DNA of 52,412 nt from Terriglobales bacterium (GCA_025980765.1 JAICXB010000029.1:1-52412), one strand, 5' to 3'. Numbered from the stretch's first letter, positions 24,783 through 33,856 are shown. Numbers and translations are program-made. Notes: generated from the sequence alone by a model not told the origin.

Positions 24783-25632
24783 AGGCGCTTACCCGGTCTT
24801 CAATCCCCAATCGCGTGGCCATGGCTTCAAACCCAGGCGCCAGTCCCTTCCATCGCAATTCATCAATTGAGTCAAACAGACGAATGTCGCTGCGCAGCGT
24901 GGCGAGCGTCCTGAAGAGCAAGGCCCGCTCACGTTCGAGCGCCAGGGTCGCTGCCAGCGTTCTGGCATTCGCAATTTTTACTTCCCACACACTTCCATCT
25001 TTGGGAATGTCTTCGAGATGCAGATACCGGGCAAGCACGGCGCCGGCGGACTTCGCGCCCCATCGCTGCAGACCGGGATAGCCGTCGGCGGCGTCTCCCA
25101 CCAGCGCCAGGTAGTCCGGAATGGACTTTGGCAACACCCCAAACTTCGCGATTACGCCACTCTCGTCCTGCAGGCTGCGCGCCCGCCGATTCATCTGCAC
25201 CACGCGTGTTCCCTGCACGCATTGAGCCAGATCTTTATCGGGCGTACATATAATCACCCGCTCCACTCTTTCATCCTGGGCTGCCCCGGCGGCCGCTGAG
25301 GCCAGAGCATCATCGGCCTCGAACTCCACCATCGGCCATACCACAAGGCCAAAAGAGGACAAAGCTTCTTCCAGCAGGGGAAATTGCGCGAACAGCTCCG
25401 GCTCAATGCCCTCACTGGTCTTGTAGCCCGGCCAAAGCTCGTTCCGAAACGACTCAATTATGTGGTCGGTGGCCACGCCCATATGCGTAGCCCCCTCGCG
25501 CAGCATGCCCATCAACGACAGCACCACCCCGCGGACGGCAGCAATCTCGTTGCCCGCCGAATCGCGCATCGACGGCAGCGCGTAATAGTGGCGAAAGAGT
25601 TCGTAGGTACCGTCGATGAGATGAACTTCCAG
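24775..25632 (-). CDS. 5'-3' exonuclease/flap endonuclease (PolA N-domain family), probable CTG start
   Basis: A DNA-repair nuclease of the FEN superfamily, about 285 residues. Acidic metal-binding residues are in VEFEADDALASAA and IICTPDKDLAQCV; the helix-hairpin-helix is in LALVGDAADGYPGLQRWGAKSAG. The first ATG (25569) would omit the conserved N-terminal strand EVHLIDGTYELFRHYYALPS, which contains the first catalytic Asp. That strand is encoded in frame upstream with no ATG, GTG or TTG between it and a stop codon. A CTG at 25632 follows GAGGAA at good spacing, so I take it as the start. The standalone form, without polymerase, is known in many bacteria. Confidence 0.83.
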   Translation of the reverse strand: MEVHLIDGTYELFRHYYALPSMRDSAGNEIAAVRGVVLSLMGMLREGATHMGVATDHIIESFRNELWPGYKTSEGIEPELFAQFPLLEEALSSFGLVVWPMVEFEADDALASAAAGAAQDERVERVIICTPDKDLAQCVQGTRVVQMNRRARSLQDESGVIAKFGVLPKSIPDYLALVGDAADGYPGLQRWGAKSAGAVLARYLHLEDIPKDGSVWEVKIANARTLAATLALERERALLFRTLATLRSDIRLFDSIDELRWKGLAPGFEAMATRLGIEDRVSAWG

Positions 25633-25722
25633 GCTGTTTTCCTCGTTTATAAGCTTAGCTGGTCAGCAAGGCTCCAGGGATACACTGAGACGCTGCCAGG
25701 TTCATTCCAGAGGGAGGCCATA

Positions 25723-26187
25723 ATGTATTGCAATTCATGCGGCAGTCCGGTTGCGGCCAATCAGACGGTTTGCGGAAGGTGCGGTACGGTGGTAGGCCAG
25801 CCATTGATGAGCCGGGTGGAACAGCATCTCAAGCTGCTCGGTATCCTGTGGATCGCATACGCCGCCTTGCATGCAATCGGCGGAGCAGTTCTGCTGATTA
25901 TCGCCAACACAATATTCGGAAACTACAGCGGGCCACACGCCGATTTTCTTCATCCGCTCCTGCAGACAATAGGCATTCTGGTGCTGGCGAAGGCGGCCGC
26001 CTGCGTAATCGCCGGCTTCGGATTGCTGGAACGGGAGAGTTGGGCCCGCACCTTAAGCTTGGTAATGGCTTTCATCTCTCTGATTAATGTCCCGTTCGGG
26101 ACCGCGATGGGAATATACACGCTCTGGGTATTCCTCTCCCCGCAAGCCGAATCCGACTACCGTCGCCTGGCGAGCGCAGCGGGTTAG
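25723..26187 (+). CDS. Zinc-ribbon membrane protein
   Basis: A 154-residue protein with an N-terminal zinc ribbon (Cys3, Cys6, Cys17, Cys20: CNSCG and CGRCG) and about four hydrophobic segments (LGILWIAYAALHAIGGAVLL, ILVLAKAAACVIAGFGLL, LSLVMAFISLI, MGIYTLWVFL). GGGAGG lies six bases before the ATG. Similar zinc-ribbon plus DUF-type membrane proteins are common in Acidobacteria; the function is unknown. Transcribed divergently from the exonuclease. Confidence 0.8.
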   Translation: MYCNSCGSPVAANQTVCGRCGTVVGQPLMSRVEQHLKLLGILWIAYAALHAIGGAVLLIIANTIFGNYSGPHADFLHPLLQTIGILVLAKAAACVIAGFGLLERESWARTLSLVMAFISLINVPFGTAMGIYTLWVFLSPQAESDYRRLASAAG

Positions 26188-26236
26188 CTCCCCGATTTGC
26201 CCATCCCCGGTTTGCCCCCGGGTTTGCCGGTGGCAT

Positions 26237-26252
26237 TGTTCCATGTGGAACA
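26237..26252. promoter_or_regulatory. parS-like palindrome
   Basis: TGTTCCATGTGGAACA is a 16-bp near-palindrome one base away from the core GTTCCACGTGGAAC known as a ParB (parS) site in some bacteria, and three bases from the classical TGTTTCACGTGAAACA. It lies in a noncoding region, 50 bp after a gene. A chance match is possible. Confidence 0.4.
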
Positions 26253-26339
26253 TTTTCGGCTTGCGCCAGATGGATCGATCGGCCGGCTTTATCGTGAAGG
26301 GGGACAGGGCCAGGGAGAGACGGGCGACTGTAGAAAACC

Positions 26340-26560
26340 GGACGTTTCCTGTTCGTTTCCTGTTATTTTGAAATATCTATTAGCTTTCACGCGCTAGCTG
26401 CGAGCGAATCAAAGACTTAGGCCGAAAACTTGGGCTTTCCTGTTCTTTTCCTGTTCGTTTCCTCAGCTTTGGCTGGGATTTGCGGATTTTGGGCCAAATT
26501 CGGGGGTTCCGGAGATTGCGGCCAAATTTTCCCTGTAAAAATTCCCTGTTCTCAGGAAAG
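26340..26560 (+). repeat. Dispersed ~220-bp noncoding element, copy A
   Basis: This AT-rich stretch begins TTTCCTGTTCGTTTCCTGTT, contains CCTGTTCGTTTCCTCAGC in the middle and GGATTTTGGGCCAAATTC later, and ends TTCCCTGTTCTCAGGAAA (26542-26559). The same words occur in the same order and spacing on the opposite strand at 42795-43020. No protein-coding capacity is apparent; the surrounding 26188-26707 gap holds nothing else I recognise apart from the parS-like site. Confidence 0.7.
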
Positions 26561-26707
26561 TAAGCTGCCGGCTGCCAGCTTTCCGCGTGAGGCTGCCGCA
26601 AAGATGGGTGCTGAATGTTTCCGAATGATGTTAATCAGCAGCTCGCGGCTAAAAACTGGCAGCTGGAACTGATTGGGGAAGAAGTCAAATTCTGTTGCCG
26701 AATTTCC

Positions 26708-28091
26708 CTACCGCGCGGTATGACTGACGCGCCATATGGAATTTGAGCCATCGTCGCTCATCAGCAGCGATCCATCCTTGGCGACGGTGACGCCGACCGG
26801 GCGTCCCCAGACCCTACCTTCCGGGGGTGATGAAGCCGGTTACAAAATCTTCGTACTCGCCGGTGGCCCGGCCGTTGCTGATGGGAACTCGCACGACTTC
26901 ATAACCAACGCGTTTGCGGCGGTTCCAGGAGCCATGCTGGGCGGCGAAGATACTTCCGCGATACTCAGCGGGAAACTGCTGGCCGTCATAGAAGGTCATC
27001 TCCAGCGAAGCGGTATGCGGCTGCAGCAGGACATCAGGCGTGATCACCTTGTCTTTCAGCTCGGGGTGTCTGCCTGGATGGCGCGGGTCCTGATGTCCGC
27101 CCATGTAGTACCAGGGCCAGCCGTAGAACCCCCCCGCCTGAATGTGGGTGATGTAGTCCGGCGGCAGATTGTCGCCGATCTCGTCGCGTTCATTCACTGA
27201 GCCCCACAACTGCCCGGTGCTGGGTTCAATGGCGATGCCAACCGCGTTGCGGACCCCATAGGCATACACGCGCTGGCCCGAGCCGTCGGGATTGAACTCG
27301 AGGATGTCGGCGCGGTCTCGCTCGCGAGAATTGTTGTCGGTATCGTCGTCATTGGAATACGACCCGACAGAGACAAACATCTTCTTGCCGTCGGCGGAAA
27401 AGGCAATGTCGCGCGTCCAATGTCCGCCGCCTCCCAGATGTCCCGCTCCCGATGGAAGATGCGCGATGGTTTGCGGCGCTGCGCGTGCCTTCAGGTCGCC
27501 GTTTCGATATGGGAAGCGGACCACCGCATCCGTATTGCCGATGTAAACCCATTCCGGGTTGGCGCCCGGCGGGTAGAATGCAACTCCGAATGGCCGATGC
27601 AGCCCGGTGGCAAAAGTCTCCTTCTGCGCGGGTTTTCCATTCGCGTTGATTCCGCGAAACACCAGCACGCGTCCGGCATAGCTCTCGACCACAAACACAT
27701 CGCCGTTGGGCGCGGTGCGGATGAGGCGAGGGCGATCGAGTCCGCCGGCATAGAGTTCCACTTTGAAACCAGCGGGAGCTTGCGGCCACGCATCATGCGG
27801 GCGCGACACCACCCGCGGAGGATTGTCCACCGACTCGGTATTTTGCGGCTGAGGAAGATCAGAGACCGTGATTTTGTGGGCCGCTCCCGGTTTTTCTTCA
27901 CTATAGTCAGCGAACCCCGACTCGCCCTTGGGTGCAGCAGTCGAGTGCGACGACGCCTCGCTTGCCTTCGATTGCGCCTTTTGCGCGATCAGCGGACCAG
28001 GAGCCAGCATCGCGCACGCCAACGCAATCGCTGGAATTGCGTTGCGAACTGGATATATCGTCTGCACCGTTGCTGCCCACCTCGATACCAT
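26708..28091 (-). pseudogene. Sorbosone dehydrogenase/PQQ sugar dehydrogenase-like beta-propeller, broken by one frameshift
   Basis: A secreted six-bladed propeller protein (COG2133/L-sorbosone dehydrogenase-like). A signal peptide occupies about residues 1-36. Propeller motifs include YAGGLDRPRLIRTAPNGDVFV, GLHRPFGVAFYPPG, AGHLGGGGHWTRDIAFSADG, SNDDDTDNNSRERDRADI, YGVRNAVGIA and GGFYGWPWYYMGG. The frame stops at 26814 after GFITPGR, but shifting by one base in a CCCCC run (plus-strand GGGGG near 26823-26827) restores GRVWGRPVGV, then AKDGSLLMSDDGSNSIWRV, the normal final blade, ending at TAG 26708. So the gene is either recently inactivated or the base call in the homopolymer is wrong. Oxidation of a sugar or aldose in the periplasm is the family role. 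Confidence 0.8.
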
Positions 28092-28415
28092 AGATGCGCG
28101 CGCCGGCGACTACGAAAGGGGTCGAACCGCAGGTGGCTATAGGGATCAGCGGCAATGTGGTCATTGCGGCGAATCGGTTCTTCGTTGAACCTTAAGGCAG
28201 CAGCACAATTGAGAAATTCCGTCTTCCGGGATCATGCGAGGTTATAGGAATCGAAGTGAACCAGCAGTGAATCAGGCCAACACATTCTCGTGCATCTTCG
28301 ATTTCGCTCCGCATAATAGTGCGCAACGATTGCTGTTTTGCTGCGATCGACAGCCTGGCACGCACAGTGGGAATGTCGGTATGGCAATATCGTCGTTCTC
28401 AATTCTCGAGCTCAC

Positions 28416-29321
28416 ATGATTGCTCCTGCCGTCTTGTGGCCATCCATCCTCGGCGCCGCCTTCTTTGCTGCCGGGATTTGCACCTATGGGCGCGATCTGT
28501 TGGCGCCGTTGCCGCGCCCCGGTTCGAGAGTGTTGGCGTTAGGGCCGGTGTTGATTGCTGCATCGATGGCTGCGTTCGCGGGGGAACACTTTACAGCGGC
28601 GAAGAGCCTCGCCGCATTGGTTCCAAAATGGATGCCGTCGCGTGTGTTCATCGCGTACTTCGTGGGCGTAGCACACTTGGCGGCCGCCTTGAGCCTTGTC
28701 GCCCGACGATACGTTCGCTGGTCAACGATCTTTCTCGCCATCATGTTTGCGCTTTTTGTTCTGCTGCTACACCTGCCGAATGCCGTGGAGCATGCGGCGA
28801 ATCGCGTCTTTTGGATTTTCCCCGTTCGCGAGACCACATTTGCAATCGGAGCTTTGGCATTGTTTGGAACGGAAGTCAGCTACGAGTGGCCGGCAAGCTC
28901 GAACAGGTTAGCTGCTGTGGCCAGGGTCTGGACTGCAATGGCCATCATCTATTTTGGCATCGAGAATATCCTCTATCCCCAGCTGTCGCCCGGCGTGCCT
29001 GACACCAAAGCCACATCGGCATGGGTTCCTTTTCCGCACTTGGTCGCATACCTCACCGGAATACTTCTGATAGCGTTCGGGATCGCGATGTTCATGAAAA
29101 AATATGCCGTCTCAGGCGCCAAATACGCCGGAATTCTCATGATCTTGCTTACCATCGTTCTGTACGTGCCGGAATTTTTCCTGGCGCGCAGCGTTTTACA
29201 ACAGGTCACAGCGATTAACTTTGTTGCCGATACGCTGCTCTTCGCCGGCACCATGCTCGCTGTAGCCAGTGCGATCTCGGCATCGGAATCGAAACCAATC
29301 GCTACTCAGGCCGCGATGTGA
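28416..29321 (+). CDS. DoxX-like multi-pass membrane protein
   Basis: A 301-residue inner-membrane protein with about eight hydrophobic helices (for example ILGAAFFAAGICTY, VFIAYFVGVAHLAAALSLVA, IFLAIMFALFVLLLHLP, AVARVWTAMAIIYFGIENIL, LVAYLTGILLIAFGIAMF). The GIENILYPQLSPGVP and helix spacing recall the DoxX/DoxD group, often linked to redox or thiosulfate metabolism, but assignment is loose. ATG 28416 is used because an upstream frame (from a TTG at 28338) has no similarity; the ribosome-binding site is weak. The 320-bp region between 28092 and 28415 shows no gene. Confidence 0.7.
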   Translation: MIAPAVLWPSILGAAFFAAGICTYGRDLLAPLPRPGSRVLALGPVLIAASMAAFAGEHFTAAKSLAALVPKWMPSRVFIAYFVGVAHLAAALSLVARRYVRWSTIFLAIMFALFVLLLHLPNAVEHAANRVFWIFPVRETTFAIGALALFGTEVSYEWPASSNRLAAVARVWTAMAIIYFGIENILYPQLSPGVPDTKATSAWVPFPHLVAYLTGILLIAFGIAMFMKKYAVSGAKYAGILMILLTIVLYVPEFFLARSVLQQVTAINFVADTLLFAGTMLAVASAISASESKPIATQAAM

Positions 29322-29665
29322 ATCAGGAAGTCCGGGAACTCTGGAAAGTTACAGGCGATCAACGTCTTCGTGGCTACGACCTTCTCCAAAGTGCCTTTCG
29401 TCAATATGCGAAATGACCTATTACTGACAGGGCCCGCATTCGTTTTGGGAATTCGCGGACAGACCAACGCTGCCAAAATTCAAGCCGACAATGCATCTAC
29501 AAACGTGAGCAAAAGCTCAGTGCGCGGCCTGAAGCGCGCTGGTCTCCGGGTTTCGCCTGAGTTGTAATCCGCAAAAGCTGTGATATAGATTGCCTCGCCG
29601 CCACTTCTAATCGCCACAGGCGAATCCCCCGGCGACCCTGGTTGCCGTATTTAGAGGTGCTTTGC

Positions 29666-29929
29666 ATGACCGCCGCATCGCAACAGCCTGAGTTCCCCTA
29701 CTGCGTGAAGATCGAAACCTCAACCGGCCAGTCCGCCCATGTCCCCATCGCATTCTTAACCCGTCAGCAGGTCGAACAATTCGTTCAATCCGACTTCAAG
29801 CGACTGGTACAGGAAGCCGGCATAAAAGGCGCCTGTATTGTCGTGGAACACGCCGAAACGGCAGACTATGACAAGGTGCTCAGCGAAGTCAGTACGTGTC
29901 TTCGCACTGCAAAAGCGAAGGTAGCCTGA
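29666..29929 (+). CDS. Small hypothetical cytoplasmic protein
   Basis: An 87-residue protein, MTAASQQPEFPYCVKIET, with GAGGTG seven bases before the ATG. It contains a predicted alpha/beta pattern (HVPIAFLTRQQVEQFVQSDF, then ACIVVEHAETADYDKVL) and ends with Lys/Ala-rich residues. I do not recognise the family. The 344 bp before it hold one short open frame (29370-29567) without support. Confidence 0.5.
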   Translation: MTAASQQPEFPYCVKIETSTGQSAHVPIAFLTRQQVEQFVQSDFKRLVQEAGIKGACIVVEHAETADYDKVLSEVSTCLRTAKAKVA

Positions 29930-30082
29930 CTTAACGGCGCGAATCGGACACCATTCTCGATCTCACCGCGAAGATGGGAGTGCCGGGGAAAGACGGAAGA
30001 TTTCCTCAAATAGGAAAACAGATGAGAATCCGTTCCGTCTTTTCCTGACTTCCCGTCCCTGAATTGCGTCTGTCAGACTTGG

Positions 30083-30155
30083 CGGTTAAAACCAACGGAA
30101 CCACCTGCGCTAGCAGGTGGCATTTATCTTTCTGCCGTAGCGGCGGCCTTAACCG
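30083..30155 (+). other. Structured intergenic region (possible RNA or terminator)
   Basis: The gap 29930-30435 contains a nested structure: outer arms CGGTTAA (30083-30089) and TTAACCG (30149-30155) enclose a perfect hairpin CCACCTGCGCTAGCAGGTGG (30101-30120) followed by CATTTATCTTT, which could terminate the upstream gene. A further hairpin CAGAAA...TTTCTG follows near 30167. It matches no riboswitch class I know. The rest of the gap shows nothing recognisable. Confidence 0.35.
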
Positions 30156-30435
30156 AGTGCTGGCGTCAGAAATGATTTTTTCTGAGAAGAACAGCCCACC
30201 CGGAGTTTTCAGCATCTCTCTTAAGATTACGCGAGCTTAAGCTGAACAGCGCCGCTTCTCCTCGCTACTTAGTACAGGTGTTAAGCGAATGCCGCGCGTC
30301 GCGCGCGCGGCGGCTTATATATGATCGAACTCTGCAGTATGGGGCCACAGGTGTCGTCCGCGATTTTGGGATCTCCCTCCTGGCAATTCATTCACAAAAC
30401 AAACTGCACACGCTGATCGATGGAGATTTCAAACT

Positions 30436-31449
30436 ATGCGACTGGTAAGGACACTTACAACGGCCGGGATACTATTCTTCTTTTGTATTGCACCGCTGGC
30501 GATCGCGCAATCCTCTCCAATGGTGGTCTCAATACAGGTCAGCCCTGCTGAGGCAAGCACCCCAGCTTCACATTTGTGGTACCACATTCGCCCGGCGTCC
30601 ACCGGCGCCGCCAGGATGCTTCCTTCTACCGCACTCTCAACCAAGCCCGCAGCAACGGCATCCGCAGTGCCGCGGCCGGAAATGTATCCGGCAAATCTTT
30701 CCTATCACGGTGGTCACGTGGTTAAAAACGCGGAGCAACATCCTGTCTATTTCAACTGTCCCGCTGGCCCTACCGCTTGTTGGGGAAATCCGGCTGTCTT
30801 CCTCAACAATTTGGACCACAGCGCCTTCATTCACTTAGTCGATCAGTACGTAGGCAGCAGCGCCAACAATCGTTATCCGCTCGGGGCAGCCGTCTCCATA
30901 CACCAGACGCTGCAAACGAACAGGCTGGATCAAAACGACATCGGCAACCTGGTACACGCGGCCGCAGTCAAACTGGGAAAGCACGGCGGCTACACGGAGA
31001 TTTATCATGTGTTTCTGCCGAAAGGTATCGACGTATGCCTCGGTCTCGGCTCGATCTGCTACTCGCCAGACGATCCGGGGTCGTTCTCCTTCTGCGCTTA
31101 TCACGGCAGCGCTGACTTCGACGACATCGGTCATGTGCTCTTTACCGTTCAGCCATACCAGAATGTGATTGGCTGTCAGTCCGCTCAGCCGAGTCCAAAC
31201 GGAGTGTTGATTGACTCGACCGCATCGATACTCTCCCATGAAACCTTTGAGACGATTACCGATCCCGACGGAAGTTCATGGTGGTCCGACAGCTCAATGA
31301 TCGAATCGGGACAAGAAATAGGCGATATTTGCGAACCCCTGGACAACGACAACTCCCAATTCGATGACCCTATATTTAGCGTCAATGGCAAAAGCTACAG
31401 AATACAGCTTGAGTACTCAAACAAGTTCCATGGCTGTACTCACCAATAA
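30436..31449 (+). CDS. Secreted Exordium/Phi-1-like protein with HExxE motif
   Basis: A 337-residue exported protein with a signal peptide (1-24, ending AIAQ). The central and C-terminal parts resemble bacterial relatives of the plant Exordium/phosphate-induced-1 family: YFNCPAGPTACWGN, YHVFLPKGIDVC, CAYHGSADF, then ILSHETFETITDPDGSSWWS and EIGDICEP. The HETFE (268-272) followed by TDP and EIGD is a putative metal-binding site, so it could be a peptidase-like or carbohydrate-associated protein, but activity is unproven. Several Cys residues suggest disulfides. GGAG precedes the ATG. Single gene. Confidence 0.7.
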   Translation: MRLVRTLTTAGILFFFCIAPLAIAQSSPMVVSIQVSPAEASTPASHLWYHIRPASTGAARMLPSTALSTKPAATASAVPRPEMYPANLSYHGGHVVKNAEQHPVYFNCPAGPTACWGNPAVFLNNLDHSAFIHLVDQYVGSSANNRYPLGAAVSIHQTLQTNRLDQNDIGNLVHAAAVKLGKHGGYTEIYHVFLPKGIDVCLGLGSICYSPDDPGSFSFCAYHGSADFDDIGHVLFTVQPYQNVIGCQSAQPSPNGVLIDSTASILSHETFETITDPDGSSWWSDSSMIESGQEIGDICEPLDNDNSQFDDPIFSVNGKSYRIQLEYSNKFHGCTHQ

Positions 31450-31597
31450 TTCTCAGACATGAGTGCGGCGACCTCAGACTGGAACTTTCGATTGTATTGG
31501 ATTTGCTGATTGCTGATTCGAAGGAACGTCGTCTGCCTGGGGTTCTTCACGCACGCAGATTGACGGCTCGAAAAGTCGCTGTCTGCGCGCGTCGCTA

Positions 31598-32542
31598 CTA
31601 AATGCGCGCAGCCGGACGCTCAAGTGCTCCGCGGTCCCATTTGCCGAGGGTTGCGCCGGCCTCATACGTGCTCTGCAGGAACTCGAGCAGCGCCTGCCGG
31701 GGATCCGGCGCATGCCGCAGATCCTCATACATCAGAATGTATTCGCCCAGAGATTCGTTGTAACTCGCAGAAGCGGGCAGCACGCGCGCGCTGCGGAAGC
31801 CATGCGGCTCGGGAGCGGCGTAGGCGTAGAAGGCAGCATCGTTGATGGCGCCGCCGCCCGGCCAGAAGCCTCCGCTGATCACCTCGTGCGAGTACGCCTC
31901 GCGCGTCATCGCGTCGGCGCCCGGACGCTCCGGCGCCGGCCTGCCGGAAAAGCGCGTGCAGCAAAGGTCCATGCTGCCCCAGAAGAAATGTACCGGACTG
32001 CATTTGCCGATAAAGTGCGCGCGAAACTCTTTCAACACCGAATCGGTCGCCACCAGCACTTGCCAGAACCGGCGCGCATACTCAGGATCGTAGGAGCAGT
32101 GCACGCGGTCTTCCGCGAACGGAATCGGCTCCGCAACCTCATCCGGCTGGCTGTGAAACTTTACTTCGATGCCCAGCTCGTTGAGCGCTCCCATCAGCTC
32201 GCGATAAAAATCGGCAACGGATTTCGGCTCCAGCTTCAGCGCGCGCCACTCGTTGCTGCTGGTAGCGATCACCAGGCGATCATCGAGAAAATCAAAGTGG
32301 ACCTCGAAAGTGCGATCCGCGTACGGAATTGGCGAGGTTGACAGCCCGCGCGAGGTGACATACAGCGTGACATGCCACCAGTGGTTCACCGCCGGCGACA
32401 ACACCATCCGCACGTGCCCGACGATCTGCGTCCATATATGCAAGGTGTCGCGCGTAGCCGACCAGTCAGCCAAATGCAGCTCTGGCCACAGATTTGTGGA
32501 TAAACGTCCGGTAGATGTGAGAGGCGAATGAAGAGCGTTCAC
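31598..32542 (-). CDS. DUF5996-family protein
   Basis: A 314-residue protein of uncharacterised DUF5996 type: N-terminal LWPELHLADWSATRDTLHIW, then GKVRMVLSP-like GHVRMVLSPAVNHWWHVTLYV with SPIPY, the middle FHSQPDEVAEPIPFAED, and C-terminal VHFFWGSMDLCCTRFSGRPAP plus SGGFWPGGG. No membrane or export signal. I place the start at a GTG (32542) behind GAGGTG; a TTG 16 codons earlier is weaker. Biochemical role unknown. Confidence 0.85.
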   Translation of the reverse strand: MNALHSPLTSTGRLSTNLWPELHLADWSATRDTLHIWTQIVGHVRMVLSPAVNHWWHVTLYVTSRGLSTSPIPYADRTFEVHFDFLDDRLVIATSSNEWRALKLEPKSVADFYRELMGALNELGIEVKFHSQPDEVAEPIPFAEDRVHCSYDPEYARRFWQVLVATDSVLKEFRAHFIGKCSPVHFFWGSMDLCCTRFSGRPAPERPGADAMTREAYSHEVISGGFWPGGGAINDAAFYAYAAPEPHGFRSARVLPASASYNESLGEYILMYEDLRHAPDPRQALLEFLQSTYEAGATLGKWDRGALERPAARI

Positions 32543-32599
32543 GGAGCACCTCGCAGAATCGATTGTGCTCCGGTCCAGTGGATTGTTCAACGCGGGAAA

Positions 32600-32860
32600 T
32601 GCAGCTCCGCAGCCTCGAAGCCTCGAAGCTTCGCAGCTACCCTGTGGCCGGTTGCCCCAGCCGGAATGTCATCCTGAGCCGACGGCAAAGCCGGAGGCGA
32701 AGGACCTTGCGTTTGCCGTTGCTGTTGCTGTTGTTTTTTGTCTTTGCTGTGCCCTTGTGTTTGCATTTGCTCTTGCTGTTGACTCAGCTCCGAAGCTTCG
32801 CGGCTTCGTGGCTTCGTGGCTTCGCAGCTTATGTCGCAGCTTCCGATGGTTCATGTCCAA
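32600..32860. repeat. Patchwork of short repeats and a GTT/GCT microsatellite
   Basis: The 440-bp gap before the coiled-coil gene contains CGAAG/CTTCG tandem units (about 32612-32640 and 32791-32829, the same family as 13-44), a GTCATCCTGAGC...GAAGGACCTT element (32668-32708) related to 43807-43845, and a TTGCTGTTGCTGTTG low-complexity run (about 32712-32780). Reading frames across it encode only biased residue runs and are not credible genes. Confidence 0.6.
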
Positions 32861-32983
32861 TTGGGCACTCAGTCTCTGTCCTAACGTTACGATGCAACGT
32901 AGGCGAGCGCGCCCTACCATTAAGTCAGCCGCTTCTCTGATTTCTAGGTTTCGCAAGCGTGCTTCGGCACGCCAAGGAGAGCT

Positions 32984-33856
32984 ATGGATTATCAAAACGA
33001 AGCTGATCGCTCAGCCCACGAAGACGCAGCGTTTTCGCGCATCTCTCGTATCGTCAGCATGAAACTTGTCGGGACGCTATTGGCAGCGGTATACGTGTGC
33101 GGCTCGGGTTTTTATGCCTATCAACTGAACACGCGGGTGGCGCAAGCGGAGCAATCGCAAAAAACCATGCTGGATGCGATCGAGAACCGCAATAGTGCGA
33201 TTGCCAATCAGGTTGAGACCACCGAGTCAAGCTTGAAGCAGTCCACAGCGGCCCTGAGGAGATCGCAACGCCAGATCGCCGCGCGTTCCAATGCTCTGCG
33301 CAAGCAGGTCAACGAGACTGCGAAAGAACTCGAGGAAAGCCAGCGACTGCTGGCCTCCATGTCAAACGACCTCGGCGGCGTGAAAACCGATCTTTCCGGC
33401 GCCAGGAGTGACATTTCTTCAACCCGAAGCGATCTCGAAGCGACGAAGAAGCGGCTCGACTCCACGATCGGCGACCTCGGGTTGCAGAGTGGACTCATCG
33501 CCCACACTCGCGACGATCTCGAACTCCTGAAGCACCGGGGCGACCGCAACTACTACGAATTCACGCTGGCCAAGAGCAAGCATCCGACTCCGGTGGGAAC
33601 TGTCAGCCTGCAATTGAAGAAGGTCAATGCCAGGAAGGGCAGCTTCACCATGAACGTGATCGCCGATGATCACGTGATTGAGAAGAAAGACAGAAACGTT
33701 GCCGAGCCGTTGCAGTTCTACACCGGCCGCGATCACATGCTGTATGAGGTGGTCGTGTTCACAGCGAACAAGAAGTCAGTCTCCGGTTATCTGGCCACAC
33801 CGAAGAACGCGCCGCAACAGGGAGCCATCCGGGACCGAGAGCAGTCAGGCGAGTAG
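32984..33856 (+). CDS. Membrane-anchored coiled-coil protein
   Basis: A 290-residue protein: short cytoplasmic N-terminus, one membrane helix (about residues 29-46, LVGTLLAAVYVCGSGFYAY), then a long heptad-rich coiled coil (about 50-175, with repeats such as KTDLSGARSDISSTRSDLEA), and a C-terminal beta domain (about 190-280) beginning NYYEFTLAKSKHPTPVGTVSLQLKK. AAGGAGAGCT lies directly before the ATG. Architecture suggests an envelope spacer or scaffold; the family is not recognised. Confidence 0.7.
   Translation: MDYQNEADRSAHEDAAFSRISRIVSMKLVGTLLAAVYVCGSGFYAYQLNTRVAQAEQSQKTMLDAIENRNSAIANQVETTESSLKQSTAALRRSQRQIAARSNALRKQVNETAKELEESQRLLASMSNDLGGVKTDLSGARSDISSTRSDLEATKKRLDSTIGDLGLQSGLIAHTRDDLELLKHRGDRNYYEFTLAKSKHPTPVGTVSLQLKKVNARKGSFTMNVIADDHVIEKKDRNVAEPLQFYTGRDHMLYEVVVFTANKKSVSGYLATPKNAPQQGAIRDREQSGE

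Noticed and set aside
29370..29567. 65-codon open frame after the DoxX-like gene
   Set aside because: No ribosome-binding site, no family similarity and biased composition.
32563..33062. Plus-strand frames across the repeat patch before the coiled-coil gene
   Set aside because: They translate microsatellite and repeat DNA (Leu/Ala/Val runs) and overlap the strongly supported coiled-coil start.
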